The notes under the pieces are model-generated. The model saw only the letters and a program-made list of their open reading frames with translations. It made no database searches and was not told the DNA's origin. A program made the position numbers and the translations under genes. A DNA stretch of 27,454 bases from an uncultured Clostridia bacterium (lineage in GTDB: Bacteria; Bacillota; Clostridia; TANB77; CAG-508). The stretch covers positions 1 to 27,454 of the forward strand of contig CAKPPL010000003.1 in assembly GCA_934177555.1 (NCBI GenBank), given 5' to 3'. Positions 15,044-24,677 of this stretch are shown piece by piece. Numbering within the stretch: position 1 is the stretch's first letter; every line of letters starts with the position of its first letter.

Positions 15044-16276
15044 ATGAAAAATAAAAAATATTTAATAATTATTTTTACGCTATTAATAAGCTTTTTTTTA
15101 TGTAATATCTCTTATGCTTCTGAAGATTTAAATGTTTATTCTGAAGCTGCCATATTAATGGATTCATCAACAGGTAAAATTTTAGCTGGAAAAAATATTG
15201 ATGAAAAAATGTATCCTGCAAGTACAACAAAAATATTAACTGCAATTATAGCATTAGAAAATTGCAATTTATCTGATAATGTAACAGCTAGTTATAATGC
15301 TGTTATGTCAATTCCAGCAGGGTATTCAAATGCTGCTATACAAGTAAATGAAACATTAACTGTTAAAGATTTATTAGATGTCTTCTTAGTTCACTCAGCC
15401 AATGAAGCAGGTTACATTTTAGCAGAACATATTTCTGGCAATATAAATGATTTTGCAGAACTAATGAATAAAAAAGCTTTAGAAATTGGTTGTACAAATA
15501 CTCATTTTACAAATCCAAGTGGTATTCATAATGCTGATCATTATTCAACTGCCCATGATATGGCACTAATTGCAAAATATTGTATGCAAAATTCCACTTT
15601 TAGAGAAATAGTTTCAAAAACTTCTTGTACAATTAATGCAACAGACAAATATGAACAACGCTATTTTGTAAATACTAATGATTTATTGCGTCCATCTAGC
15701 AAATATTATTATGAATATGCTATTGGAATAAAAACTGGTTATACAACTCAAGCCAAAAATTGTCTAATTGCTTCTAGCTTAAAAGATGGTATTGAATTAA
15801 TTAGTGTAGTTTTAGGTGCACAATCAACAGAAACTGGAAAAAGTGCAAGATATGTTGATACCATTAATCTATTTGATTATGGATATTCTAATTATAAAAT
15901 TGAAAAAATACTTGAAAAAAATGCTGTTATAAAAAACATTGAAATATCTAATGCAACTAAAGACACAAAAAATTTATCTATTATTGCAAAAAATGATATT
16001 ACATCTTTGATTTCAAATGATATTGATATAAAAAATTTAGAATCTAATATTACTTTAAATGATAATATATCAGCTCCTATTGCAGAGGGTGCAATTTTGG
16101 GTAAAATTTCATATAATATTGATGGAATTGAGTATTCTTCTGATTTAATTGCTGAACATAATGTAGAAAAATCTAATATTTTATTAATAATCTGTCAAAT
16201 ATTACTTGCTATTTTAGTATTAATTGTTTTGGCAAAATTGCTTTCATATGAAAAAAAGAAAAAAAGAAGATTTTAA
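15044..16276 (+). CDS. D-alanyl-D-alanine carboxypeptidase (DacF/PBP5-like, family S11)
   Basis: A 410-residue penicillin-binding protein that trims the terminal D-Ala of peptidoglycan stems outside the membrane. The signal peptide ends near residue 26 (ISYA|SED). The active-site motifs are S60-T-T-K63, S118-A-N120 and K230-T-G232. A beta-rich C-terminal domain follows, then a transmembrane helix (about 377-399) and a KKKKRR stop-transfer tail, so it is anchored by a true helix rather than the amphipathic helix of PBP5. AAGGAG is about 12 bases from the ATG, slightly far. It is the only plus-strand gene between pheS and the retroelement. Confidence 0.95.
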   Translation: MKNKKYLIIIFTLLISFFLCNISYASEDLNVYSEAAILMDSSTGKILAGKNIDEKMYPASTTKILTAIIALENCNLSDNVTASYNAVMSIPAGYSNAAIQVNETLTVKDLLDVFLVHSANEAGYILAEHISGNINDFAELMNKKALEIGCTNTHFTNPSGIHNADHYSTAHDMALIAKYCMQNSTFREIVSKTSCTINATDKYEQRYFVNTNDLLRPSSKYYYEYAIGIKTGYTTQAKNCLIASSLKDGIELISVVLGAQSTETGKSARYVDTINLFDYGYSNYKIEKILEKNAVIKNIEISNATKDTKNLSIIAKNDITSLISNDIDIKNLESNITLNDNISAPIAEGAILGKISYNIDGIEYSSDLIAEHNVEKSNILLIICQILLAILVLIVLAKLLSYEKKKKRRF

Positions 16277-16286
16277 AAAGTTTTTT

Positions 16287-16311
16287 ATAGTGGAGGAATA
16301 TCCTCCACTAT
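16287..16311. terminator. Shared terminator between the convergent carboxypeptidase and LCP genes
   Basis: A perfect 10-bp stem ATAGTGGAGG/CCTCCACTAT with loop AATAT. On the plus strand it runs into TTTTATTTAT. It lies 10 bp after the carboxypeptidase stop and 1 bp from the LCP stop, so it probably serves both genes, more strongly the plus strand. Confidence 0.85.
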
Positions 16312-16312
16312 T

Positions 16313-17677
16313 TTATTTATAATCTTTTCCTATAATTATTGTTACATCTACATTGCTTGAACTTACAGAACTTGATGAAATATTTCCTACTCCTAATAAC
16401 TCTTTTATATTGCTTTCTATTTTTTTATCTACATCTGTTTTATTTATTATTGTTGTTTTCGCTGTATTGGTTGTTGTACTTGTTTTTGTAACTTTATATC
16501 CTTTTGATGTTAATAATTTTTGTACACTTTTTAGTTTTGAATTTGAACCAGATCCATTAATTATTTCTATTTTTACTTTTGCTGCTTCTGTTTTTTCAAC
16601 AGTTGTTGTACTATTAGTATCTGTTGTATTTGTCGTATTTGTATCAGTTGTATTTGCTGATTCATTTGTTTGATTTTCATCATTTTCTGTATAATTATAT
16701 AATTTATTTATTAATTCTTTTGTTTTTTCTTTATCAACTTGATAGAACCAATATTGTACACCATCTGGTGGACCTACAGATACTCCTGGTAATACTTCAC
16801 TTTCTATTGTTTCTGTATTAATACTTACTGCATATGGTACATAATCTTTTATTACTGATATTGATAGATTTGTTTCTACATATTCATAAACAATATCTAC
16901 TATTTCTTTTACTTTTAATATATTTTTTGCTTGAATTGTTTGTTTTGCTGTTTCTATCATAAAGTTTCTTTGTGTATTCATTCTACCTAAATCATTACTT
17001 CCACCATCTTCTTCTGAATATGTTTCTCCATGATTTCCTTTTCTGAATCTTAATAGTTGTTCTGCTTTTTCTCCATTTATTGTTTGCATTCCTTGTTTTA
17101 AGTCTATATGTAAGTCTTGTGATGGATCATCATATTTCATATCTCTTGGTACGTAGAATTCTACTCCACCTATTGTGTCTACTAATTTTATTAATGCTTG
17201 ATTGTCTATTACCATATAGTATTTTATATCTAAGCCTGTTATTTCATTTACTGCTGCTAATGTTCTTTCTGGGCTTTTTTGATATAAAGCATTTATTTTG
17301 TCATTTCCTCCACCTGTTTTTATATTTTTTCCAACAAATGTGTCTCTTGGTATAGATAATAATGATGCTTTTTGATTTTTAGGATCATAAGTTCCTACTA
17401 TTATTGTGTCTGTTAGTTTTCCTCCATTGTCTGTACTAACTCCCATTAATAATACTTGTATAGGTTCTAAATTTTTTAATGTTTCTTCATCATGTCCAAC
17501 CATTGTAGACAATAGTCCTTGTAGACCTCCACCATTTCTTTGGACTCTATACACAAAAAATCCTATTAGTGCTATTAATATTATTAATAATGTAATTAAT
17601 ATTTTTTTAAATATTTTTGATTTCTTTTTTACCTTTTTTGTAGCAGGTTCTCTTTGGTTATTTGCTTTTTTAGCCAA
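16313..17677 (-). CDS. LytR-CpsA-Psr (LCP) family cell-wall glycopolymer ligase with LytR_C domain
   Basis: A 454-residue type II membrane protein: basic N terminus, one helix (about 25-45), then the LCP catalytic domain (about 72-235) with LLMGVSTD, TDTIIVGTYDP, LLSIPRDTFV, KINALY and LLRFRKGNHG followed by DLGRMNTQRNF. A low-complexity Asn/Thr linker (about 335-365) leads to a LytR_C domain containing EIINGSGSNSKL. LCP enzymes move lipid-linked polymers onto peptidoglycan, using the same undecaprenyl carrier that UppS makes. The start is most likely TTG at 17677, eight bases after AGGAG; the GTG at 17686 abuts that site. Confidence 0.93.
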   Translation of the reverse strand: MAKKANNQREPATKKVKKKSKIFKKILITLLIILIALIGFFVYRVQRNGGGLQGLLSTMVGHDEETLKNLEPIQVLLMGVSTDNGGKLTDTIIVGTYDPKNQKASLLSIPRDTFVGKNIKTGGGNDKINALYQKSPERTLAAVNEITGLDIKYYMVIDNQALIKLVDTIGGVEFYVPRDMKYDDPSQDLHIDLKQGMQTINGEKAEQLLRFRKGNHGETYSEEDGGSNDLGRMNTQRNFMIETAKQTIQAKNILKVKEIVDIVYEYVETNLSISVIKDYVPYAVSINTETIESEVLPGVSVGPPDGVQYWFYQVDKEKTKELINKLYNYTENDENQTNESANTTDTNTTNTTDTNSTTTVEKTEAAKVKIEIINGSGSNSKLKSVQKLLTSKGYKVTKTSTTTNTAKTTIINKTDVDKKIESNIKELLGVGNISSSSVSSSNVDVTIIIGKDYK

Positions 17678-17711
17678 TTTTCTCACTCCTAATTTACTTA
17701 TATCCTATTTT

Positions 17712-17740
17712 ACTATAACAAATTTCATTTTAAATTTCAA
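17712..17740 (-). promoter_or_regulatory. Promoter of the LCP gene
   Basis: Minus-strand TTGAAA (17740-17735), a 17-bp spacer and TATAGT (17717-17712), about 35 bp before the TTG start. It lies between cvpA and the LCP gene. Confidence 0.65.
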
Positions 17741-17787
17741 TAATTATTCTTTTTTTTTCCAACTTTTCACAAAAAATTTACATTTTT

Positions 17788-18429
17788 TTAAAATAGTATA
17801 TTTAATAATAAATTATTATCATAAAATACTTTTGTAATTATTGAGTTTGAGATTGCATCTGATATTGTTGTGTTTCCAGTTGTATATACTATAAAGAATA
17901 ACACTGCTAATATTGCATAAATTATTAATAATGATTTTACTACCCCATAAATTATTCCACCAATTTCATTAAATTGTTTTAAAATTGGTAAACTTGTTAT
18001 TGCATCTGCTATAAATGTAAGCAATATCAATACAATTCTAACTATTATAAACAATCCTATTATTGTACATATATCTATTACTTTTATTGAAATTACATTT
18101 GCTGCTTCTACTACTATTTGGTTTTGTGTTTTATTTATAGCATCATCAACATATTTTTCTATATATTTATCAAAACCTTTATTTTCTGTATTTGTATTTT
18201 CTTCTGTTTTAGTTGTGAAATTTTCTATAATTGTTTTTTCTATATTTTCATCTATTTCTGTATTTTGTACTATCATATTTGATATAGGCTTATAAAAAAT
18301 TAATGCCACTAAAATTGCTGCAACTACTGCTACTAATCCAACTGCTAATTTTACTAACCCCTTTTTATAACATATAAATATATTTAAAACTATTATTGCT
18401 ATTAATATAGCATCAAATATTATTCCCAT
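17788..18429 (-). CDS. CvpA family membrane protein
   Basis: A 213-residue membrane protein of the CvpA/colicin V production family: MGIIFDAILIAIIVLNIFIC, then YKKGLVKLAVGLVAVVAAI, with a gap of soluble sequence (about 60-105) before further helices. The helix pair VIDICTIIGLFIIVRIVLIL and the GGIIYGVVKSLLIIYAILAV segment are typical. The family's role is poorly defined (secretion and envelope homeostasis). The start has AAAGGGG. It follows the DUF5711 gene by 13 bp and is probably co-transcribed with it. Confidence 0.85.
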   Translation of the reverse strand: MGIIFDAILIAIIVLNIFICYKKGLVKLAVGLVAVVAAILVALIFYKPISNMIVQNTEIDENIEKTIIENFTTKTEENTNTENKGFDKYIEKYVDDAINKTQNQIVVEAANVISIKVIDICTIIGLFIIVRIVLILLTFIADAITSLPILKQFNEIGGIIYGVVKSLLIIYAILAVLFFIVYTTGNTTISDAISNSIITKVFYDNNLLLNILF

Positions 18430-18442
18430 ATTAATTTCCCCT

Positions 18443-19609
18443 TTACAAATTTATTATTTGAATTTTATCTCTGTAAACTACTCCTACTAAACTATCTGTA
18501 ATAACTATGTCATTTATCTCTGTTTCAGATTTATAGTTTTTTATAAGAAATCCATTTGAATCGATTATATGTAGTTCTGTTCCAAAATTTATAGCTATTT
18601 TATTATCTGAAGCTTTTACTGCTTTTGCAATATCATTTACATTATATTCTTTTTTCTTTGAAGTAATTGGATTTATTATATTTACATTTGTGTCTGATGT
18701 ATATTCACCTGTTGAAATTTCTTTTAATAATGCTACTCTATTACTCAAATTTATTGTCATAAATGATATATCTTGATTTTTTACATTTATTATTTCTTTA
18801 CTTTCTTGTCCTTGTAATAAATCTATAGAATCATTATACATACAAACTATATTATTTTGTTCTTGATATGATATGTTAATAATTAACTTATCTGTTGGAG
18901 CTTCATATTTATATAACATTTTTGCCGATTCTATTGATACTACTTGTATACTAGATTTTATTAGAATTCCTGACATGTCTACTTCTGCTATTGCTAAATA
19001 TTTGCTATCATTAGATATACTTACATCTGCTACAACTGAAGTTACTAAATTAGTTTTGAATACTTCTGTTCCTTTTTGGTCATATATATCTACTACTGTT
19101 TTATAGCTTGTATTTAATATTACTAATGAAACATACCCATTTCTGCTCACATTTATTTGGCTTATATTTCCTTCTATTTTTTCTTCATATATTTTTTCTT
19201 TTCCACATATTAGATAAAATTTTTGACCATCTTTTTCACTTATTGCCATATATCTTCCTGCTGATGTAAATACTGCATTATTAATGTCTATATCTATTGA
19301 ATCTACTTTTGTTCCTAATTTATTATAATATTCTAACTTTTTCTTTCTTAATACACATATATATTTTTCATAGGCATATACTTGTACATTTTCTCCTTCT
19401 TCTATGTCTATACTTTTAGTGTTTTCTTGTGATATTTCTTTTCCTAAAATGTTTTTATCACACCATTTTCTAAAATTAGTATTATAAATATATACAAATA
19501 TCATTATTATAATTGAAATAATTATTAAAAGTATTCCAATTAATAGAGCTAATTTTCTATATTTGATTTTTTGTTGACTTTGTATCTGTTCAGTCCAAAA
19601 ATCTCTCAT
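18443..19609 (-). CDS. DUF5711 family membrane-anchored beta-propeller-like protein
   Basis: A 388-residue protein with one N-terminal helix (about 20-43, LALLIGILLIIISIIIMIFV); the rest is predicted outside the membrane. The extracytoplasmic part is made of repeated short beta blades (for example GRYMAISEKDGQKFYLICG, DSKYLAIAEV, DKLIINISYQEQNNIVCMY), as in WD40-like propellers. It matches what I know as DUF5711, of unknown function. Good SD (AAGGAG, seven bases) and promoter. A scaffold or sensor role next to CvpA is only inference. Confidence 0.75.
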   Translation of the reverse strand: MRDFWTEQIQSQQKIKYRKLALLIGILLIIISIIIMIFVYIYNTNFRKWCDKNILGKEISQENTKSIDIEEGENVQVYAYEKYICVLRKKKLEYYNKLGTKVDSIDIDINNAVFTSAGRYMAISEKDGQKFYLICGKEKIYEEKIEGNISQINVSRNGYVSLVILNTSYKTVVDIYDQKGTEVFKTNLVTSVVADVSISNDSKYLAIAEVDMSGILIKSSIQVVSIESAKMLYKYEAPTDKLIINISYQEQNNIVCMYNDSIDLLQGQESKEIINVKNQDISFMTINLSNRVALLKEISTGEYTSDTNVNIINPITSKKKEYNVNDIAKAVKASDNKIAINFGTELHIIDSNGFLIKNYKSETEINDIVITDSLVGVVYRDKIQIINL

Positions 19610-19643
19610 TTTTTTACTCCTTGTCTTTTGGTTTTACACCTGT

Positions 19644-19671
19644 ATTATACCATATGCTTTCTTTTTTGCAA
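19644..19671 (-). promoter_or_regulatory. Promoter of the DUF5711-cvpA operon
   Basis: Minus-strand TTGCAA (19671-19666), a 16-bp spacer and a perfect TATAAT (19649-19644) preceded by TGG (an extended -10). It lies 34 bp before the DUF5711 start. Confidence 0.75.
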
Positions 19672-19690
19672 ACATTTTTTGGAAGAACAC

Positions 19691-19723
19691 AAAAAAAATT
19701 GGTATTATGTCTTACCAATTTTT
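19691..19723 (-). terminator. Terminator of the YkvI-like gene
   Basis: The stem AAAAATTGGTA/TACCAATTTTT (19694-19704 with 19713-19723) and 8-nt loop are followed on the minus strand by an eight-T run. The stop codon lies in the loop. Confidence 0.9.
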
Positions 19724-20718
19724 AAAATTTTTATAATTTGAATTATTCCTATATATCCAAAAATGGGATATACAATATTGACTAATTTTGAAAACCCAAT
19801 ATTAGAAAATATCACACTAGTTATGCACATAAATACAACAAACTGTGTATAACTTTTTTTATTTTGAGCAATATTTTGTAAAAAACCTATTCCTATTGAT
19901 ATGGCTGTTGTAAAAATAGATGATAATATTATAAATGCATATATATTTTGAAATTGTGTATAAAATTTTCTAATTATATATACTATTGGCATTTCTAATG
20001 TTGACATCATAACATCCGATTTTAGTAATAGAAAATATATAATTACAGATAATATTAACATTATTATTCCACTAATAACTGATATATATATAATATTTTT
20101 TCTTTTGGTAATATGTTCTTTTAGTGATATTAAAACAGGTATTAATAGAATTATGTTATAACTGCAATAAGTTATACTACTTAATAACCAGCCTGTTTTT
20201 GAAGTTGGTAATATTTTATAACTATGTGATAAAGAACCCAAATTTATAATTCCTATTATTAGAATAAAAATTATTAGTATTGGTACTATATATTCACTTA
20301 CTTTTAATACACCTTTTACACTACTTAAAAACACTATAAAACATAATATACTTAATATTATGCTTCCAATAATTTTTGATATTCCAAGTTCTTGTTCAAA
20401 ATATGCTCCAAATCCTGCTATCATTATATAAAATGTTATTAATAATAATATATTTAATATTGAATTTGTTATTTTTACTATTTTATTGTTTTTTATAAAT
20501 ATTCTCAAAAAATCTTCATATGAATATATATTATTTTTGCTTATTATATTTAATGTTTTATAAATCATTACTGTTATCAACCAACAAGTTATGATTATTC
20601 CCAGTATTCCTATACTTCCATATTTATAAAAAAAAGAATAAATTTCTTGGCCGGATGCAAATCCGGCCCCTATTAATGCTCCTATAATTACTAACACAAT
20701 TTTCAATATTTCTTTCAT
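19705..20718 (-). CDS. YkvI-type integral membrane protein (APC/LeuT-like fold)
   Basis: A 337-residue, highly hydrophobic protein with about ten helices. The opening MKEILKIVLVIIGALIGAGF followed by ASGQEIYSFF is the hallmark of the YkvI membrane protein group: an unwound GAGFASGQ first helix as in amino-acid/polyamine/organocation transporters. The substrate is unknown. The start at 20718 has AAGAGGT; an in-frame ATG at 20757 lacks a ribosome binding site. It may be co-transcribed with the ABC genes upstream (67-bp gap, no terminator seen). Confidence 0.85.
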   Translation of the reverse strand: MKEILKIVLVIIGALIGAGFASGQEIYSFFYKYGSIGILGIIITCWLITVMIYKTLNIISKNNIYSYEDFLRIFIKNNKIVKITNSILNILLLITFYIMIAGFGAYFEQELGISKIIGSIILSILCFIVFLSSVKGVLKVSEYIVPILIIFILIIGIINLGSLSHSYKILPTSKTGWLLSSITYCSYNIILLIPVLISLKEHITKRKNIIYISVISGIIMLILSVIIYFLLLKSDVMMSTLEMPIVYIIRKFYTQFQNIYAFIILSSIFTTAISIGIGFLQNIAQNKKSYTQFVVFMCITSVIFSNIGFSKLVNIVYPIFGYIGIIQIIKILKIGKT

Positions 20719-20785
20719 ATTTACCTCTTGTTTTAGTATATGTATATTTACTTCCATAAATACAGTAAAGGAACTATTTTATTTT

Positions 20786-22234
20786 TTATTTTCTTCTTCT
20801 TCTAACTTGCCATACTATGATTCCTGCAATTATAATTAATACTGGTAATATAAATATTATTGCTTTAATTATAGTATTTTGGCTATCTGTTACTGTATAT
20901 TTTTCCTCTTCACTTGTTTTTCTTATTGTAATTGTATCTGTTCTTTCAGTTAAATGTGAAATTGAATTTAATATTACATCTTTATTATTATATAAATCAT
21001 ATGCATACATTACATATTGATTACTTACTGGTATTTGCATATTTGATGCACATATTTCATTTGAATATATTATTAATTCTGATTTAACATCATCAGATAT
21101 TTTCTTACTTACTGATGCTCCAATTATACTTGCTTCTTCTTCTCCATCTTGTGCTGTTCTTGATAATCCATTTATATTGAAGTTTGTTCTTACAAATGAT
21201 TTTTCACTTGTACTTGCTAATGTTTTGTACTCAACTCCTAATTTTTCTAGTTGTTCTGAATCTGCAAATTTTATCTTTCCAGCATCAACTACACACATTT
21301 TTATATTCATATCTATATCTGACATAAAATCTGCATTAACTTCTGAAATTATATATTCTGGTGAATTTGATAACATTTTGCTTGTATCTTGTTCGATTAC
21401 TACTCCATAATCTAAAGTTATTCCATATTCTGCTAATACTTTATCAAAATTTGGTGTATCTGTTTCTATAAGATTTTGTGATGTTAACATCATTATTTTT
21501 CCACCATTTTTGATATAAGCTAATATTTGATCTCTTTCTAATTCTGATATATCTGTTGATAAAGTTGTTATTACTAAGCAATCACAATCTTCTGGTACTT
21601 TACCTTTTGATAATATGTCTAAATATTCAACTTGATTTGAATCTTCATTTAATTTTTGTATTATATCTGTTAAAGATTTTTCTGTGTTGTAATATGTTTT
21701 TCCTGTAAGTATGTATATTTTTGGTTTTTTATCTATTGTTAGTTCTACTATAGCATTTGTTAATGCTTCTTCTGTTTTATCTATTTGTTCATATGTTGAA
21801 TAATCATATGTATATAAATCACTTATTTGTAGTATTTTTTCACTATCTGGTGTTTTCACTATGACTAAACTATCTGAACTTTCTAGGTTATATTTTGTCA
21901 TTAAATCTGCTCTTGATGATAAATCTGCAATTTCTTCTATTTTTATCTTATCTGTAATTTTTGTATATTTTTCAGCATATTCTTTAATGTATTGATAATT
22001 ATTCATATTTATTAATTGTATTGTTATATCTTTGTCTAGTTCTTTTACTTTATTTTTTGTTTCGTCTGATAAAGAATATAGTTTCTTTTCTGTGAAGTCT
22101 ATATCTTCTAAGTTAAGTTTTTTTACACCCCAATTTAGTAACATATAACATGCTATTACTATTGCTACTAATGCAACTGTTGTTGTGCCTTTTATTAGCC
22201 ATTTGTTTTTGATTATTTCTAAAAACTTTTTCAC
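20786..22234 (-). CDS. GldG-like ABC transporter auxiliary protein
   Basis: A 482-residue protein anchored by an N-terminal helix (about 17-34) and a C-terminal helix (about 457-475) ending QVRRRRK, with a large domain between. LYSLSDETKNKVKELDKDIT and the segment with YILTGKTYYNTEKSL and DCDCLVITTLSTDISE match the ABC_transp_aux / GldG family. Such proteins work with an ABC-2 permease and ATPase; in Bacteroidetes the set is tied to gliding, but in Firmicutes the function is unknown. GTG start with AAGGAGAG. It follows the permease gene by 13 bp. Confidence 0.88.
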   Translation of the reverse strand: MKKFLEIIKNKWLIKGTTTVALVAIVIACYMLLNWGVKKLNLEDIDFTEKKLYSLSDETKNKVKELDKDITIQLINMNNYQYIKEYAEKYTKITDKIKIEEIADLSSRADLMTKYNLESSDSLVIVKTPDSEKILQISDLYTYDYSTYEQIDKTEEALTNAIVELTIDKKPKIYILTGKTYYNTEKSLTDIIQKLNEDSNQVEYLDILSKGKVPEDCDCLVITTLSTDISELERDQILAYIKNGGKIMMLTSQNLIETDTPNFDKVLAEYGITLDYGVVIEQDTSKMLSNSPEYIISEVNADFMSDIDMNIKMCVVDAGKIKFADSEQLEKLGVEYKTLASTSEKSFVRTNFNINGLSRTAQDGEEEASIIGASVSKKISDDVKSELIIYSNEICASNMQIPVSNQYVMYAYDLYNNKDVILNSISHLTERTDTITIRKTSEEEKYTVTDSQNTIIKAIIFILPVLIIIAGIIVWQVRRRRK

Positions 22235-22247
22235 TATTTTTCTCTCC

Positions 22248-22931
22248 TTATTTAACTAATTTTCTTCTTTGCATTACAATAATAGTAAATGCTATAAACA
22301 TTCCTGTAAATGATAGTAATCCAACTACTTCACTTAATGAAATTACACCTGTTGAGAATTTTTGGTAGAAACTAATTAATGATAAATTAGAAAATACACT
22401 ATTTAAATCTCCCATGAATAATGACATTATTAAAAATGCTATTGTTATGATACCTGCTATTATTTGATTTTCTGTTATACTTGATGCAAACATTCCTAGT
22501 GATATAGCTGCCATACTAACTAATAAAAATCCTAATATATTTACTAATAATACTTTTATATTTGGACTACCAAAGAAACTTACTATAACAAAAAACATTA
22601 TTGATATTAGTAATGTAACTCCTATTACTGCCATTGCAGCTAATAATTTTCCAAATACAACTCCTACCATACTTACTGGTGATGTTAATATTAATTGTTC
22701 TGTTCCAGATTTTCTTTCTTCTGCAAACATTCTCATTGTTAATATTGGTACTATTATCATTAAACCATATAATGCTGTATAGTAATATAAGCTTCCTAAA
22801 TCTACACTTCCATATTGTATAGTTGTTAAATTAAAAAATACACTAAATGAGAATAAAAATATCCCTATAACTACATATCCTATTGGAGATAAAAAGTAAC
22901 TTTTAAATTCTTTTTTGAATACTGCCCACAT
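22248..22931 (-). CDS. ABC-2 type permease (GldF-like)
   Basis: A 227-residue membrane protein with about six helices. MWAVFKKEFKSYFLSPIGYV, then LTMRMFAEERKSGTEQLILTSPVS, are characteristic of GldF/NosY-type permeases. Its ATG overlaps the stop codon of the ATPase gene by one base (TAATG), so the two are translationally coupled. It forms the membrane channel of the three-gene ABC system. Confidence 0.92.
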   Translation of the reverse strand: MWAVFKKEFKSYFLSPIGYVVIGIFLFSFSVFFNLTTIQYGSVDLGSLYYYTALYGLMIIVPILTMRMFAEERKSGTEQLILTSPVSMVGVVFGKLLAAMAVIGVTLLISIMFFVIVSFFGSPNIKVLLVNILGFLLVSMAAISLGMFASSITENQIIAGIITIAFLIMSLFMGDLNSVFSNLSLISFYQKFSTGVISLSEVVGLLSFTGMFIAFTIIVMQRRKLVK

Positions 22932-24013
22932 TATTTTTTTCCTCCTTCTTTTTTTGTTTTTGTTTTTTTGTTTTCTGTTTTTTCTTTATTTGTTTTTTTA
23001 CTTTCTTTACTTTCTTTTTCAATCTTTTTTTCTTTTTTATCTGTTTTTGAGTTACTTTTTTTATCTTGTTTTTCTTTTTTTGATGTATTTATTAATTGCA
23101 TAAATGCGTCCTCTAATGTTGCATCTGCTTTTTTCATTTCAAATATTGTTATTCCTTCTTTTGCAAGATTTTCAAATATAGCTTTTCTTAAATCTACATC
23201 TGCTTTTCCTGTAATTATATATTTTTTAGTTTTGTCTTCATTTTCTGATACTAATTTTACTTGTTTTATATCTGGTATTGTTTCTTTAATTGTTTTCATT
23301 TTATTTTCAGGGTCTTCAACTGTAATATATATAGAATTGTCTTTTACTACCTTGCTTTCTAAGTTTTCTGGTGTATCTATTGCAACAATCTCACCTTTAT
23401 TTATAATTATTACTCTGTTACATATTTGACTTACTTCTGATAATATGTGTGAACTTAGTATTACTGTATGGTCTTTACCTAATTTTTTTATTAAAGCTCT
23501 TATTTCTGTTACTTGTTTTGGATCTAGTCCTACTGTTGGTTCATCAAGTATTATTACTTTTGGATCTCCTACTAATGCACCAGCCATACTTACCCTTTGT
23601 TTATATCCTCTTGATAAATTTTTAGTTAATTTGTTTTGAACTTCTGTTAATCCAATTTGTTCTAAGACCTTTTCTACTTTTTCTTTTTTCTCTTTTCTAG
23701 CTACTCCTTTTAGTTCTGCCATATATGTTACAAATTCTTTTACTGTTAAATCACTATATAGTGGCACTCCTTCTGGCATGTATCCTATTTGTTTTTTAGC
23801 TTTTTTTGGTTTTTTAGATATATCATATCCATCAACAATTATTTTTCCTGATGATGGCTCTATAAAACCTGTTATCATGTTCATTGTTGTACTTTTTCCT
23901 GCTCCATTTGGTCCTAAAAATCCAACTATTTCACCTTCTTCTATTTGGAAATTGATGTTTTTTACGGCTGTAAAGCTTCCGTACTTTTTAGTAATATTTT
24001 CTACTTGAATCAC
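22931..24013 (-). CDS. ABC transporter ATPase (GldA-like) with Lys-rich C-terminal tail
   Basis: A 360-residue ABC ATPase: Walker A G34PNGAGKST42, signature LSRGYKQRV (133-141), Walker B VIILDEPTVGLDP (D157, E158) and the switch His in LSSHILSE. The normal domain ends near residue 310 at ATLEDAFMQLI. It is then extended by about 50 residues of almost only Lys, Glu, Ser, Thr and Asn, which the family usually lacks. GTG start with GAGGAGG. It is the first gene of a unit with the permease and GldG-like genes. Confidence 0.93.
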   Translation of the reverse strand: MIQVENITKKYGSFTAVKNINFQIEEGEIVGFLGPNGAGKSTTMNMITGFIEPSSGKIIVDGYDISKKPKKAKKQIGYMPEGVPLYSDLTVKEFVTYMAELKGVARKEKKEKVEKVLEQIGLTEVQNKLTKNLSRGYKQRVSMAGALVGDPKVIILDEPTVGLDPKQVTEIRALIKKLGKDHTVILSSHILSEVSQICNRVIIINKGEIVAIDTPENLESKVVKDNSIYITVEDPENKMKTIKETIPDIKQVKLVSENEDKTKKYIITGKADVDLRKAIFENLAKEGITIFEMKKADATLEDAFMQLINTSKKEKQDKKSNSKTDKKEKKIEKESKESKKTNKEKTENKKTKTKKEGGKK

Positions 24014-24214
24014 GACTTTTCCTCCTCATCTTTTTATTCTTAGAACATCTTATCATTTCATGTTTTTTTTGTAAATACTATTCACATAATTTTCACATTT
24101 TCTTACGGATAGTATGTTTTCATATTATTTTTGTATTCGTACTAGCATAATATTGCTTATTTGTAAAGTCTCAATTTGAATTGGAATTTTCTTCCTATTA
24201 ATTTATAGATTTTA
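24014..24214. other. Divergent intergenic region between the ABC operon and the retroelement
   Basis: No gene is visible. It must hold the minus-strand promoter of the ABC operon and the plus-strand promoter of the retroelement's RT operon. It marks the left edge of the retroelement cassette; I see no insertion-sequence ends, tRNA or direct repeats at the junction. Confidence 0.4.
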
Positions 24215-24243
24215 TTACATTTTTATTTTATAATATTTACTAT
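24215..24243 (+). promoter_or_regulatory. Putative promoter of the RT operon
   Basis: TTACAT (24215-24220), a 17-bp spacer and TACTAT (24238-24243), about 25 bp before the first ATG. The region is AT-rich, so chance matches are likely. Confidence 0.35.
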
Positions 24244-24267
24244 ATTTTACAGAAAGGATAGGTACAA

Positions 24268-24663
24268 ATGAGTAAATTAGTTGAAACTTATAACAATTTA
24301 AAGAAGGAAAATTCTGGCACTATATTTTTATTTAGACAAGGCATATTTTTAATTGCTTTAGATGAAGATGCTAAATTTTTATCAGAAAAGTTTGGTTTTA
24401 AATTAACAAATTTAAACTCTACTACTGTCAAGTGTGGTTTTCCTAGTGCTAATTCAGAAAAGTATTTAGCTAAATTCAAAAATGAAAATTTAGATGTCAA
24501 AGTTTTAGAAAAGAATATTTTGTATAACCCAACTGAATATTCTTCTAATCAAAATATTGAAAAAATATTAGATTCAATTAAAAATGTTGATGTTGATAAT
24601 TTATCTGTTTTTGAAGCATATACTTTTATTGAAAAAATTAAGCAAGATGTTGAAAATTTATAG
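24268..24663 (+). CDS. MutS-domain-I-like DGR accessory protein (first copy, RT-linked)
   Basis: A 131-residue protein. The N-terminal half follows the mismatch-binding domain I of MutS: YNNLKKENSGTIFLFRQGIF, then DEDAKFLSEKFGFKL and VKCGFPS (CGFPS at 56-60). The Phe-x-Glu type mismatch-reading motif is not preserved. The C-terminal half (about 85-131) is helical and charged. It is homologous in layout to the protein encoded at 26334-26780. The ATG has AAAGGA, and the RT gene follows after 14 bp, so the two are co-transcribed. MutS-like accessory ORFs have been described in DGR surveys (from memory); their function is not settled. It could help repair or select the TR/VR heteroduplex, or bind template RNA/DNA; this is inference. 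Confidence 0.75.
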   Translation: MSKLVETYNNLKKENSGTIFLFRQGIFLIALDEDAKFLSEKFGFKLTNLNSTTVKCGFPSANSEKYLAKFKNENLDVKVLEKNILYNPTEYSSNQNIEKILDSIKNVDVDNLSVFEAYTFIEKIKQDVENL

Positions 24664-24677
24664 CTAAGGATGTACAT

